36,235 nucleotides of DNA from positions 1 to 36,235 of the forward strand of contig CAZWLN010000048.1 of assembly GCA_964634885.1 (NCBI GenBank), in the 5' to 3' direction. The notes beneath the pieces are model-generated. The model did no database searches, had not been told where the DNA came from, and saw only the letters and a list, made by a program, of their open reading frames with translations. Origin of the DNA: DAINRZ01 sp964634885 (GTDB lineage: Bacteria > Bacteroidota > Ignavibacteria > Kapaibacteriales > UBA2268). This document shows, piece by piece, positions 1 to 10,300 of the stretch; position 1 is the stretch's first letter, and each line of letters opens with the position of its first letter. The position numbers were made by a program, and so were the translations under genes.

Positions 1-3000
1 GGCCGGAATTTGTAGGGCTTTCCTCTTCCACCGGGTCGGCAATGTTGCCGGTCCAAAGTGAATATACATCTGCTTCCGCGTCGCTGATGGTCTTAATCGT
101 TGCTCTGTTGACGCCTTTGTGCTGTGCAAGGTATTCGGCATCGAGTTCCACAAAGTCGTTGACCAGAACCGTAATCGCAGGTTCCCCTGAAAAAATTCCC
201 GCTTTGTCGTAGCTGAAACCTTCCGAGCCGTATTCTCCGATTATTTCCGATACCGACCCTTCGGGTTCGTATGTAAAGCCGGTGACGAACAGAGTGTCTG
301 CCCAGTCATAATATTGATTGTAAATTTTTACTTTCCTGGTTTGCTTTGTCGAAGGGTCGTTCACTGTGGAAGCGCCGAAATCTACACTGTCCATTTTTAC
401 CCTTGGCAGTACGCCGATGCCTCTAAGGACTGTAACCGGGCTTTCCATGTTACTTACATAGCTGATCTGTATCTCATGTTCACCGACGGTTTTGGGCTGG
501 AACCTGACATCGACAATGAAAGATTCGCCGGGGGCAATTGTCCTGTAAAAATCCGCTTCGCTGCCGGAAAAAATGAATGCTGATTTGTCTCCCTTTATTG
601 TGGTAATATTAATGCTGGTGATTGTAACAGTTTGTGTAGTGTTGTTTTTCAGCATAACAGCCTTCGCCTGGCCGGGAACCCAGTCGTTACCGTAAGGGCC
701 TCTTGGGTGAGATGGCCTGTCGATGCGAACCCTGCCCCAGTCGTAGCCGTTGGCTGAGAAGCCGGGTTTGATTGCTTTGCCGTTGAGTTCCAGGATGCTG
801 TCGATGGTGCCTGCGTCGCTGGAGAAGATAATCCGGTCTGAGAAATTACCGATTTCTGCCGGCTTGAAATTAATTGTATAGTTCTTCGATTTGCTACCCG
901 GAGCGATGATGAGAGGATTGGCCGGGGTAATGTCCTTCGACAGATTGGCGTCGTAGAAGAAGGGAGCGTTGGGCCTGGAAAAAGAATATACTTTCAGGTC
1001 TGTTGTGCCGTGGTTTTCAATGCAGAAATCCTTGGAGGCGGTTTCTGAGACTTCCACGCTGGCGAAGTTCAGGTCATTCACATAGATGACAGGCTCAGAA
1101 ACAGTGGAAAGTACCCTGACTTTGTAAAGTACGGTGTTCGTGTCTCCGAACCCGATCGAATCGATGACTTCTCCCACAGCCTGGGGGCTGAACTTAACGC
1201 TGATGGCCCTCTCTTCACCTGCCTGAAGTGTGAACGGCAGCGACAGGCCGACAAAACTCAGGCCAGGAGTGGAGTTCTTGAATTGAGCCCTTGTAAACTT
1301 TATCTTTCCTTTTTCTTTTGCATTCTTTAAGATGAATGTCATTACCGAATCGGTTCCTTTTTTCATATAGCCGAAATCGAGGTAGGGGATATTGGCAGAG
1401 ATGTCGAATGCTTCATATTCCACAGCAATTGTTGTATCGTTGCCCGACCTGTCGGCGAACGTGATGATCCCAAGTGCGTCTTTACGTGTATCAATTACCT
1501 GCAGGGACCAGTTGGCCTTGGAAGTTGCCCCGGGAATAATATCGCCCGATGAAAATTTGAAATTATAGCTTGAATCAGCATGATAGTATATCAAAGCCAG
1601 GTTGGACCTGCTGTCCGTACCCGAAGGCATATCTGTAACGCTTGCATTAACGGTACAGTCATAGCAAAATTCCCAAACGGGCGCAGGGGGCAAAAGGTCG
1701 TTTTTCGTCAGGTCCTTAAGGCCGGCATAAGCCGGATTGCCGCATCCGGTGCTGCTGCCGTGGCAATAGAGGTAAGCAGAGAACGGATCCCTGGCTCTTA
1801 TTTTGTACAAGCCTTCTTTTTGAAGTGGTATATTCTTCACGGCATAGTAACTGCCGTTGTTACTTTTTACAAATTTCTCATCTGTGCTAACAAAAGCGTT
1901 TAACACTTTTACCCATTGTATTGATCCGAAAACGATCTGCCCGAATTCCAGATCGTCGGGAATGTTTCCCGCAGAGTCGGTTTTGTAGATCAGGTTGAGA
2001 GTCCTGTTGGAAAAAATTGTCGATCCGACCTTGCCCGGCACGATGAAAGTACACTCATTCAGGTATTGTTCATTTGAAATCTGTACACTTGAGAACGGAT
2101 CTGTCATATGATTGCCGGCATCTTCATTGCTGCCGGTATTATAGAGAGTAACACCAATCGGCTTGTCTCCGGTTATCAGAGCAGAAGAAGGATTGCCGCT
2201 CATCGGGCTGATCCTCATCTCCAACCACCCTTTATTCGCCGTTCCACCCTTGGAACTGAGTGTGCCAACAACTACGCTGTCCCTGTAAATATTGGTCCCG
2301 GGTTCTCCGGCAAACACCCTTACAATCGGGGGATAGGTCCTGCCCTGTACTTTCGAAACCTGGTAATTCTTACCCCAGGTGTAGGTCGGCAGTTCCATTT
2401 CAACGATATAATCGCAATAGTTGTTGTCCGAGGGTATTCGTGTGCAATAGTTGCCTGATACGACGCCGATGGGTTTATTGGAAGAAAACCTGCTGCCGGC
2501 GAAGTCGCTGCCGAGGACATCGCTGGCAACCATGAATACTTCCCCCTTATCCAAACTAACGGTTTCGGTTTCTCCTGTCTTGTATCCTCCCGGTGTTTTC
2601 GTCAGGGCATTGCCTCCGACAGTGAAATTGACGACAGTATTGTCATAGGCCGCAACACAGCCTGTCAGGGTGGGCATGACGGCAGAACTGCTGTTAAGGG
2701 TATAGTTGTAGGGGGACACAACGTAATCAGTACCGAGGGATGATACGGGCAAGGCAAGGAAACTGCCGTTACTGCTGACAAAAGATACATGGACATAGAC
2801 GACAATAAGGCCGTCCGAATAAATGTGAATGCCCTTATTCCCAAAATTCTTTTCTTCCGGGGACGGGTCCTTTGCATTTTTGGACCAGGGGCAGGCCTGG
2901 GTGATGTTAAGAGTAAAGCTGATGATGTCTTCAGGGTACGATTGCTTGGTCGATAGGTAGCCTGAACCGGGTATTTCAACAGTAACACTGGCTTTTGAAT

Positions 3001-3226
3001 ATGAGGCGACATAGATGATGACCATGTTTTTGTCACCTGCCGATTCTTCTTCGAATATCGGCGGAATTGTAATCCAGAAATCGTTACCGACATTGCTTGC
3101 TCCGAGCATCTTCGGAAGGTTGGCCCTGATCTTTTCCAGTTCGTAGCCATAGGACTTGTTTCCGACGGCAATAGAAAAGAGTAATAGAATAAACAATTGG
3201 GCGCAGCGGGAAATGATACTTTTCAT
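1..3226 (-). CDS. IgGFc-binding / choice-of-anchor D T9SS cargo protein, copy 1 (C-terminus outside window)
   Basis: The minus-strand frame is open from an ATG at 3226 to the window edge (about 1,075 codons, no stop), so the gene is cut by the window and not broken. It starts MKSIISRCAQLFILLLF, a signal peptide, with an AGGAAG Shine-Dalgarno-like site just upstream. The mature N-terminus (LEKIRANLPKMLGASNVG, then FWITIPP) and the later LPVSSLGTDY segment fit the bacterial IgGFc-binding N-terminal domain. Residues from about 600 are choice-of-anchor D / ASH-like beta repeats (for example LDFGYMKKG). By comparison with the copy at 7372-10830 about 75 residues are missing, which would be the T9SS sorting domain. 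I infer export across the outer membrane and a surface or adhesive role; the ligand is unknown. It is closer to the 7372-10830 copy than to the 3419-6883 copy. Confidence 0.9.
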   Translation of the reverse strand, partial: MKSIISRCAQLFILLLFSIAVGNKSYGYELEKIRANLPKMLGASNVGNDFWITIPPIFEEESAGDKNMVIIYVASYSKASVTVEIPGSGYLSTKQSYPEDIISFTLNITQACPWSKNAKDPSPEEKNFGNKGIHIYSDGLIVVYVHVSFVSSNGSFLALPVSSLGTDYVVSPYNYTLNSSSAVMPTLTGCVAAYDNTVVNFTVGGNALTKTPGGYKTGETETVSLDKGEVFMVASDVLGSDFAGSRFSSNKPIGVVSGNYCTRIPSDNNYCDYIVEMELPTYTWGKNYQVSKVQGRTYPPIVRVFAGEPGTNIYRDSVVVGTLSSKGGTANKGWLEMRISPMSGNPSSALITGDKPIGVTLYNTGSNEDAGNHMTDPFSSVQISNEQYLNECTFIVPGKVGSTIFSNRTLNLIYKTDSAGNIPDDLEFGQIVFGSIQWVKVLNAFVSTDEKFVKSNNGSYYAVKNIPLQKEGLYKIRARDPFSAYLYCHGSSTGCGNPAYAGLKDLTKNDLLPPAPVWEFCYDCTVNASVTDMPSGTDSRSNLALIYYHADSSYNFKFSSGDIIPGATSKANWSLQVIDTRKDALGIITFADRSGNDTTIAVEYEAFDISANIPYLDFGYMKKGTDSVMTFILKNAKEKGKIKFTRAQFKNSTPGLSFVGLSLPFTLQAGEERAISVKFSPQAVGEVIDSIGFGDTNTVLYKVRVLSTVSEPVIYVNDLNFASVEVSETASKDFCIENHGTTDLKVYSFSRPNAPFFYDANLSKDITPANPLIIAPGSKSKNYTINFKPAEIGNFSDRIIFSSDAGTIDSILELNGKAIKPGFSANGYDWGRVRIDRPSHPRGPYGNDWVPGQAKAVMLKNNTTQTVTITSINITTIKGDKSAFIFSGSEADFYRTIAPGESFIVDVRFQPKTVGEHEIQISYVSNMESPVTVLRGIGVLPRVKMDSVDFGASTVNDPSTKQTRKVKIYNQYYDWADTLFVTGFTYEPEGSVSEIIGEYGSEGFSYDKAGIFSGEPAITVLVNDFVELDAEYLAQHKGVNRATIKTISDAEADVYSLWTGNIADPVEEESPTNSG

Positions 3227-3285
3227 TTTTCTTCCTGTATATATTCGAATTTCGATATTTAAACTATTCTAATAACAAATTTAAA

Positions 3286-3299
3286 TGAAAATGGTTTCA
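3286..3299 (-). promoter_or_regulatory. Dyad TGAAA-ATGG-TTTCA upstream of copy 1
   Basis: This is a perfect 5-4-5 inverted repeat 60 bp upstream of the ATG at 3226. Related dyads lie at similar distances before the two paralogous genes (6925-6950 and 10882-10906). A second shared stretch, ATTTTACAATA, lies further upstream here (3312-3322) and before the 7372-10830 gene (10920-10930). It could be a promoter element or operator shared by the family. The repeat is seen in the sequence; the function is inferred. Confidence 0.4.
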
Positions 3300-3337
3300 C
3301 AAATTTTGAAGATTTTACAATATTTTCAAAAAATCAT

Positions 3338-3364
3338 AAAAAAAAACGTCAGACATAGTTCTGA
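3338..3364 (-). terminator. Weak intrinsic terminator for copy 2
   Basis: On the minus strand, about 55 bp past the stop codon of the 3419-6883 gene, a 5-bp stem TCAGA/TCTGA with a six-base loop is followed by CG and nine T. The stem is short, so this is a weak call. It lies within the 192-bp gap that also carries the promoter region of copy 1. Confidence 0.4.
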
Positions 3365-3418
3365 TAAGAAACCATTTATGTTCTATTTTCTTCAGGCCGA
3401 AAATTCAATTCTGCCGAA

Positions 3419-6400
3419 TTACCTTATATTAGTGAATTGCAACCTTTCGGCCCTGTCTCCTCTGTTGACACACAGGAAATAGACTCCTGAAGGAAGAAAA
3501 CTCACATCTATATTAAAAATATTAATACCTTGCTGCAATGTTCCATTGTAGATGGTGCTAATTTCATTACCCAGGGAATTATAAAGCTTTATTGTTGCCG
3601 TGCAGTCTTCAGCAGAGGCAATCCTTAAAGCAGCCTTGCCGCCAGGGGCAGGGTTGGGTATTACGACTAATCCAGGATTCTGTTGGTTCCCATCCCCGGC
3701 AGTGGTGGCCAGGTTTCCTGTCCACACTGAGACAGCCTCTGTATCAGCGTCGCTCACAGTCGTCAGTGTTGCCCTGTGGGTATTGCTGTGCTGGGCCAGG
3801 AATACTGCGTCAAATTCGACAGAGTCCCCAATGGGTACTACCAAACGGCCGGCGCCGGAAAAAAGGCCTTCTTTGTCGAAGCTGAAACCTTCCGTTCCGT
3901 ATTCACCGGCAGTTTCCGACACCGCCCCTTCGGGATCGTATGTGAAACCGGTGATGAACAGAGTGTCGGCCCAGTCATAGTAATCATTATAAATTTTTAT
4001 TCTTTTTGTTTGTCTCGTCGAAGGGTCGTGAACATCAGAGTAACCGAAATCTTTACTGTCCATACGTATCCTGGGCAGTACGCCGGTTCCCCTGAGCGTT
4101 GTTACCGGGCTTGGAATTACATTGCCTTTGTATGTAATTTTTATCTCATGGACTCCTACGGTTGTCGGTTGGAACTTGACGTCAACAAGAGTTGAGTCTC
4201 CGGCGTTCAGTGTCTGGGGAAAATCGCCATACCTGATGATGAAGGAATTGATGTCGCCTTTTGTGGTGTTTACGTGAATGGAACTGATGACAATCGTATC
4301 GGAACAATTATTCAGGAACCATATTGCCTGTTTCTGTCCCGGCACCCAGTTGTTCGGGTAGGGCCCCCTGCGGTCCGAGGGCCTGTCAATCCGCACCCTG
4401 CCCCAGTCATAGCTGCTGGTAAGAAATGACAGTTCGGTACCTGTACCCTTCAACAGGGCAGTGTAATCGCCCAGTGTGTCGGAATCGCTGATAAATACAA
4501 TGGAGTCTCGGTAAAGGCCTGCCGTGGGCGGCCTGAAACTTACCGAGAAAGAGAAGGACTGGCCGGCTTTGATGATGATGGGGTTGTTCTGGTCAATCGT
4601 ATTGAGGGTGTTGGAAAAAGCCGGGTTCGGGTTAACTTTAATTCCTGCTATGACAAGATCGACCTTGCCATTGTTTTTAATCATACAATCCTTTGTCGAA
4701 GTCTCATTTTCCTGTACTTCACCGAAGTCTATGTCCTCAACTGCAATGGACGGCTCAACAACTTTCGCTGTGATCCGGAACTTATTCTGGTATTTGACGT
4801 TGTTGCCGAACCCGGCAGAATCGGCAAATTCTCCGAGAGAAGCAGGGCTGTATTTAACAGTGATGGTTCTCGCCTCACCTGCCTGCAGTGTAAACGGCAG
4901 TTCAAGGCCTTCGTAACTAAGCTGTCCGCCGTGGTATTTGAAACCGGCACGGGTTATGTCGATGGGGCCTTTGTTCTTGGGGTTCCTGAGTACGATGCCG
5001 CCTTCAGAGACGGTTCCCATCTTTACGTAGCCCAGGTCGAGCACCTGTTTGTCAACAGAAATATTGAAAGCGCTGTATTCAATTGCAATCGTCGTGTCGT
5101 TTCCCGACCTGTCGGCGAAAGTAATTACGGCGCATGCATCCTGGGTGGTGTCGGCGATATTCAGGTACCAGCCTGTAGTGGAAGTCAGGCCGGGGAGAAA
5201 ATCGGTGTAGCCGAATTTTGTATTGTAGCTTGAATCGGGGTTAAAGTATATAATTGAAAGATTAGACCTGCCGGCCTCGTCTGACGGTGCGTCAGTCACA
5301 GTACCGATAACGGACTTATATGTGATGTATTCCCAGGTGGGGACAGGAGGGAGCGTGTCGTCCCGTGTCAGGTCTTTCAGGCCCATGGCAGCAGGAACGC
5401 CGTAGGCGGAATTAGTGTCGGAGCCGTAAAGGTAGGCTGCAAACGACGCATCGCTCCTGAGTTTGTAGAGTCCACCGCTGTCCAGCTCGATATTCTTGAA
5501 GGCGTAGGTTTTCCCTTTGTAGCCTGGAGAAAAAACTTCGCCGGTACCGGGATTGGTAACAGCAAGCTTTTCCCATTCGAAAACACCGGATCTCAGGCGC
5601 CCCAGTTCGAGGCTTTCAGGAACATTGCCGGCGGAGTCCGCTTCGAATATGATACTTAGAAAATGCTTGATGAAAGAAGATTTGCTGTCGTTACACGGCA
5701 CGATGAACGAGCATTCTTTCTGGTATTGTTCAGGGCTTATCAGTGTTGTTTCGAAAGGCCCTGTTTCGACGGAGTTGCTGTCTTCCATGCTGCCCGTATT
5801 GTACAAGGCTGCGGAGATGGGCTTTGTGCCCGTAATCAGGGCTTGGTTTGCGGTTGACTGCTGTGAAAAGAGCCTTGCTTCTTTCCAGCCTTTACCGTAC
5901 AATCCGCCCGATGTCGTCAGGGAGGCAATTATCACGCTGCTGTCCCTGTAAACCTTTGTTTTGCTTTCGCCGGCAAATACCCTTATGAGCGGAGCATATT
6001 TCCTGCCCTCTATCCTTGCTGCCTGGTACGCCGTGCCCCAGGTGAAAACCGGAAGGTCCATTTCTGCAATATAATTGTACTCACGATTGCCGGTGGGAAT
6101 GCCGGCGCAGTAGTTGCCGGAAACAACGGCAATGGGCTTGTCGGAAAGCCATTTGCTGCCCGACAGGTCGAATCCGCTGCTGTCAGATGCAAACATGCAG
6201 ACATCGCCCCTGTCCAGCGTCAGGTAAGATGTGTCTCCCGCTGCCAGGCCTCCGGGAGTAATGGTAGAGTCGTTGCCGCCGACGATGAAACGTATTTTTG
6301 TGTCGTCATAGGGGGCGACGCAGCCGGTCAGGCTTGGGTAAAGGCTGTTGTCAACCGAACCGGCAGTATATGCTGTCGAAATATAACTTGTACCGAGTGA

Positions 6401-6883
6401 CGAAACAGGCAGCGCCATGAAGTATTCACCCGAGCCACGGGTTTGAACGTAAACGAATACGACAATCAGATCATCTGAAATTACGTGGATACCGGACTGC
6501 CTGTAAATCGTGGTTTTGGGTGAATTGTTCCCGGGAGCTTTTGTCCAGGGACAGGCATTGGCGGGGTCAATTGTAAATGATACGACATCATTGGGAATCG
6601 TATATTTGGTCGATGAGAATGCTTTGCCGGTCACTTCAACGGTTACCGCTGTTTTGGCAGAGGAAGAGACATATACTATTACCGAATTTTCAATGTTATC
6701 GTCGCTGCCGGTAAATGGGGGTATGGTAAACCAGAATTCTTTCCCGACATTGGTGGCGCCAATCGATTGAGGAAGTCCTGACATAGCCTTGCCCGTTTCG
6801 CTGCAGTAAACTGCGGTGACAGAAACAAAGGCCGTCAAAGCAATATTGAGTAATTTATAAATAAATTTGTATTTTCTATTCAT
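3419..6883 (-). CDS. IgGFc-binding / choice-of-anchor D T9SS cargo protein, copy 2
   Basis: A 1,154-residue secreted protein. Residues 1 to about 30 are a signal peptide (MNRKYKFIYKLLNIALTAF). The IgGFc-binding-type domain follows from about 45 (GATNVGKEFWFTIPPFTG, then DDLIVVFVYVQ and ALPVSSLGTSYI), with ASH / choice-of-anchor D repeats from about 600 to 1,010 (LDLGYVKMG, DFGEVQENE). The last 75 or so residues are a T9SS type A sorting domain: VVIPNPAPGG, then SLGNEISTIY, then LPSGVYFLCV, ending in LQFTNIR. Type A domains direct export through the T9SS and are cleaved, often with transfer to a surface lipopolysaccharide anchor. It is the most diverged of the three copies, without the LEKI.ANLPKML segment. 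It probably has its own promoter (dyad at 6925-6950) and a weak terminator at 3338-3364. Ligand unknown. Confidence 0.93.
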   Translation of the reverse strand: MNRKYKFIYKLLNIALTAFVSVTAVYCSETGKAMSGLPQSIGATNVGKEFWFTIPPFTGSDDNIENSVIVYVSSSAKTAVTVEVTGKAFSSTKYTIPNDVVSFTIDPANACPWTKAPGNNSPKTTIYRQSGIHVISDDLIVVFVYVQTRGSGEYFMALPVSSLGTSYISTAYTAGSVDNSLYPSLTGCVAPYDDTKIRFIVGGNDSTITPGGLAAGDTSYLTLDRGDVCMFASDSSGFDLSGSKWLSDKPIAVVSGNYCAGIPTGNREYNYIAEMDLPVFTWGTAYQAARIEGRKYAPLIRVFAGESKTKVYRDSSVIIASLTTSGGLYGKGWKEARLFSQQSTANQALITGTKPISAALYNTGSMEDSNSVETGPFETTLISPEQYQKECSFIVPCNDSKSSFIKHFLSIIFEADSAGNVPESLELGRLRSGVFEWEKLAVTNPGTGEVFSPGYKGKTYAFKNIELDSGGLYKLRSDASFAAYLYGSDTNSAYGVPAAMGLKDLTRDDTLPPVPTWEYITYKSVIGTVTDAPSDEAGRSNLSIIYFNPDSSYNTKFGYTDFLPGLTSTTGWYLNIADTTQDACAVITFADRSGNDTTIAIEYSAFNISVDKQVLDLGYVKMGTVSEGGIVLRNPKNKGPIDITRAGFKYHGGQLSYEGLELPFTLQAGEARTITVKYSPASLGEFADSAGFGNNVKYQNKFRITAKVVEPSIAVEDIDFGEVQENETSTKDCMIKNNGKVDLVIAGIKVNPNPAFSNTLNTIDQNNPIIIKAGQSFSFSVSFRPPTAGLYRDSIVFISDSDTLGDYTALLKGTGTELSFLTSSYDWGRVRIDRPSDRRGPYPNNWVPGQKQAIWFLNNCSDTIVISSIHVNTTKGDINSFIIRYGDFPQTLNAGDSTLVDVKFQPTTVGVHEIKITYKGNVIPSPVTTLRGTGVLPRIRMDSKDFGYSDVHDPSTRQTKRIKIYNDYYDWADTLFITGFTYDPEGAVSETAGEYGTEGFSFDKEGLFSGAGRLVVPIGDSVEFDAVFLAQHSNTHRATLTTVSDADTEAVSVWTGNLATTAGDGNQQNPGLVVIPNPAPGGKAALRIASAEDCTATIKLYNSLGNEISTIYNGTLQQGINIFNIDVSFLPSGVYFLCVNRGDRAERLQFTNIR

Positions 6884-6924
6884 TCATACTTTTTCGTTCA
6901 ATAATAATATTACCCAATAATAAT

Positions 6925-6950
6925 AACACATGAAAACCAGTTTTGTTTCA
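6925..6950 (-). promoter_or_regulatory. Shared dyad upstream of copy 2
   Basis: On the plus strand this reads AACACATGAAAACC then AGTTTTGTTTCA. It contains a perfect AAAAC-CA-GTTTT inverted repeat nested inside TGAAA..TTTCA. It lies 42 bp upstream of the ATG at 6883. In a 28-base ungapped alignment with the site before the 7372-10830 gene I count 22 identities, including CA.GTGTTA on the gene strand. Conservation in otherwise diverged AT-rich DNA suggests a promoter or operator. Confidence 0.45.
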
Positions 6951-7305
6951 TCTTTCAAAGAAAAATTTGACTTCACAGTGTACAAATATAATTATATATG
7001 GGTTATTCTTTAATATAATCAAAAAATAGTCCATAGCAAATACATGTAAAGCATACATTAACAGTACGGTTTACCTGTTCCTCGGAAAATTTGATAATAC
7101 TTTTGACAAAAAACAGGATGATAATGTTTCGGATCAGAAGTATTACCAAGGGAGGAATACTCTGTAGAATACCGGTGAGAACCCGAAGTTCCCCGGACTG
7201 TTTGTTACAGGTGAACAAAGCCTGAGTGTTGTCATATATTTCAAATTAACAGGCATACCGGCAGTAATTACTCTCTTACCGGTTTTACTTATTATTTCTA
7301 CAGGT
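6951..7305. other. Intergenic region between copies 3 and 2
   Basis: This part of the 488-bp gap between the two genes holds no convincing gene. One minus-strand frame (7003-7218, 71 codons) begins with TTG, has no recognisable domain and no ribosome binding site, and I do not call it. The gap ends in the terminator of copy 3 on one side and the promoter dyad of copy 2 on the other. Confidence 0.6.
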
Positions 7306-7335
7306 AAAAAAAGGGGCAGCCTGGCCGGCCACCCC
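7306..7335 (-). terminator. Intrinsic terminator of copy 3
   Basis: On the minus strand GGGGTGGCC and GGCTGCCCC form a 9-bp stem (two G-T wobbles) around the five-base loop GGCCA, followed at once by seven T. It lies 36 bp past the stop codon of the 7372-10830 gene. This is a canonical Rho-independent terminator and suggests that copies 3 and 2 are separate transcription units. Confidence 0.85.
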
Positions 7336-7371
7336 GATTTTATTAAGTATTAAACAACAAAACGCCGTTCG

Positions 7372-10300
7372 TTACCTGATGTACGTAAATTTCACTCTAT
7401 CGACCTTATTACCTGTGTTGACAGCAATGTAATAGACACCTGACGGCAGGCTGCCCATTGCGAGGCTTAAGCTGTTAACACCCTGCTGCAATGAACCTGA
7501 GAAGGGACTGCAGGCCTCAAAACCCAGCGAGTTGAATACACGGATGGTAGCCTGGCAATCTGTAACTGCCGCTATTCGCAGTGAAACGCTGCCGTTGGCT
7601 GCCGGATTGGGTATGACCAATAAACCGTTGCTTAAAGGTGTGTCATCTTCCACCGGGTCGGCAATGTTGCCGGTCCAAAGTGAATATACATCTGCTTCCG
7701 CGTCGCTTACTGTTTTGATGGTTGCTCTGTTCACGCCTTTGTGCTGTGCAAGGTATTCGGCGTCCAGTTCGACAGAAGCATTGATGGGTATTATTATCTG
7801 TGAAGCCCCGGAGAAAATTCCTGCTTTGTCAAAGTTGAAACCCTCTGTCCCGTAAACACCGGGTGTCTCTGCAATGGACCCCAAGGGGTCGCAGGTGAAG
7901 CCCGTAATGAAAAGCGTATCGGCCCAGTCGTAGTATTCATTGTAAACTTTTACCTTCCTGGTCTGTTTTGTCGAAGGCTCGTTAACAGTAGAGGCTCCGA
8001 AATCGACGCTGTCCATGTGTACTCTCGGCAGTACGCCGATACCCCTGAGGGTTGACACAGGGCTTTCGGTGTTGCTGGTGAATGTGATCCGGATTTCATG
8101 TTCGCCGACGGTTTTTGGCTGGAACTGTACATCGACAAGGAAAGATTCACCTGGGTTAATTGTCCTGGAAAAAGCCGTACCGGGTATAATGAATGCAGCT
8201 TTGTCCCCCTTGATTGTGGATATATCGATTCCGGTAATTGTAACACTTTGTGTACCGGTATTCTTCATCAGGACAGCTTTCTCCTGCCCCGGAACCCAGT
8301 CGTTGCCGTATGGGCCCCTGGGAAATTTTTCCCTGTCGATCCTTACTCTTCCCCAGTCATAGCTGTTTGCTTCCAAACCTGCAAGCATACCTTTGCCTTC
8401 GAGGACAACCACATTGTCGGAAAGCGAATCCGAATCGCTGACCAGGACGATGGAGTCTTTGTATGTTCCTTCGGAAGCAGGCGAAAAACCGACCTGCACG
8501 GTAATGGACGCACCTGCTTTCAGCGTCAGCGGAAGAGAAGTCAGGTTGTGGGTAAAAGCGGGATTGGAAGGGTTCTGCACAGATGAAATCACAAGATCGA
8601 CCAGGCCGCTGTTTTTAATGATGCAATCCTTGGTGGAAGTAGTGCCTGCCTTTATGCTTCCAAAATTGACATCTAATGCCGAGATGGACGGTTCTTTCAC
8701 CGTAGCGAGAATCCTTACTTTGTACAGTATCCTGTTTATGTCGCCCAAGCCTGCCGAATCTATTACTTCGCCGGTTTTAACAGGGGAGAATTTGACGCTG
8801 ACAGCTCTCTCTTCGCCGGCCAGAAGGGTAAACGGAAATTCCAGGCTGGAAAAACTCAGCCCGGGGCTCGACTGTTTGAAGCCGGCCCTGGTGAAATCTA
8901 TCTTTCCCTTGGTTTTTGTATTTTTGATTGTAAAGGTCTTTACCGAATCGACACCTTTTTTCAGGTAGCCGAAATCGAGGTTTGCTACATCGGCGGAGTA
9001 ATTAAGCGCTTCATATTCGACGGCAATTGTAGTGTCATTGCCGGACCTGTCGCAGAAAGTAATGACAGCGAGGGCGTCCTGGCCGATGTCTTTTACCTGC
9101 AATGACCAGTTTGCCTGTGAAGTGGTGCCCGGTACAATGTCGCCACAGGTGAAACTGAAATTGTAGCTCGAATCGGGATGGAAATAGATCATCGAGAGGT
9201 TGGACCTGCTATTGACATCAGAAGGTTTATCGGTAACGCTTGCGCTTGTAGTGCGGTCGAATTTGAAGGTCCACACCGGTACCGGCGGCAGCGTATCGTT
9301 CTTTGTCAGGTCTTTCAGGCCCATGGCTCCGGGCTGTCCGTAGGCAGAGCCGCTGCCGGAACCGTTAACATATGCTGAGAATAGTTTGTCGCCCTTGACC
9401 TTTACAAGCCCTTTGTTTTGCAGGGCAATATTTTTCACAGCGTAGGTCTTGCCTTTCAAGTTCACCGGATATTTCTCGTCGGTACTCATGTACGCTTTGG
9501 ATACCTGCTCCCAGGCCAAATTCCCCGAGATTACCCGGCCCAGTTCCAGGCTTTCCGGTACATTGCCTACGGAATCCGTTTCATAGACTAAGTTCAGTGT
9601 GTGGTTTGTCAGGCTTGTCGAACCGATGATACCGGGGACGATGAAAGAACATTCGTTCTGGTACTGTTCCTGGCTGATGCATACGCTTTCAAACGGATTG
9701 GTAGATTGATTGGCAGAGCCGTCTTCCTGGTTGCCGGTGTTGTACAGGGTAACGGCAATGGGGTTGCTGCCGGTAATCAGGGCGGAAGCCGGAGTTGAGC
9801 TCATCGAACTGAGCCTCATGTCGAGCCATCCTTTGTTGATTAAACCGCCGGCGTCGGTTAAAGAAGCGACTGCGACGCTGTCCCTGTATATCTGTGTGCC
9901 GGCTTCCTTCGCAAAGACGCGGATGACCGGAGCATAGGTCCTGTTCTGGATTTTTGCCACATGGTAATTTTTACCCCATGTAAATGTGGGCAGGTCCATC
10001 TCGGCAAGGTAATCGCAACTGGTGTTACCGGACGGCACCAGTGCGCAGTAATTGCCTGACACAACTGCTACAGGCTTACCTGCTACCCATTTGCTTCCTG
10101 TCAGGTCATGGCCGAGGGCGTCGGCAGCAACCATGAAGACATCTCCTTTGTTAAGTGTAACCGTTTGGGTTTCACCTGTCTTGTAGCCTTTCATTGTGGT
10201 AGTGCCCGTGGTTCCCCCGACAGTAAAGTGGACTGTGGTGTTGTCGTAGGCAGCGACACAGCCCGTAAGGCTCGGAAGCATTGATGTACCGCCGCTGTTG

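Noticed and set aside
7003..7218. 71-codon membrane-like minus-strand gene between copies 2 and 3
   Set aside because: TTG start, no ribosome binding site, AT-rich composition gives hydrophobic residues by chance.
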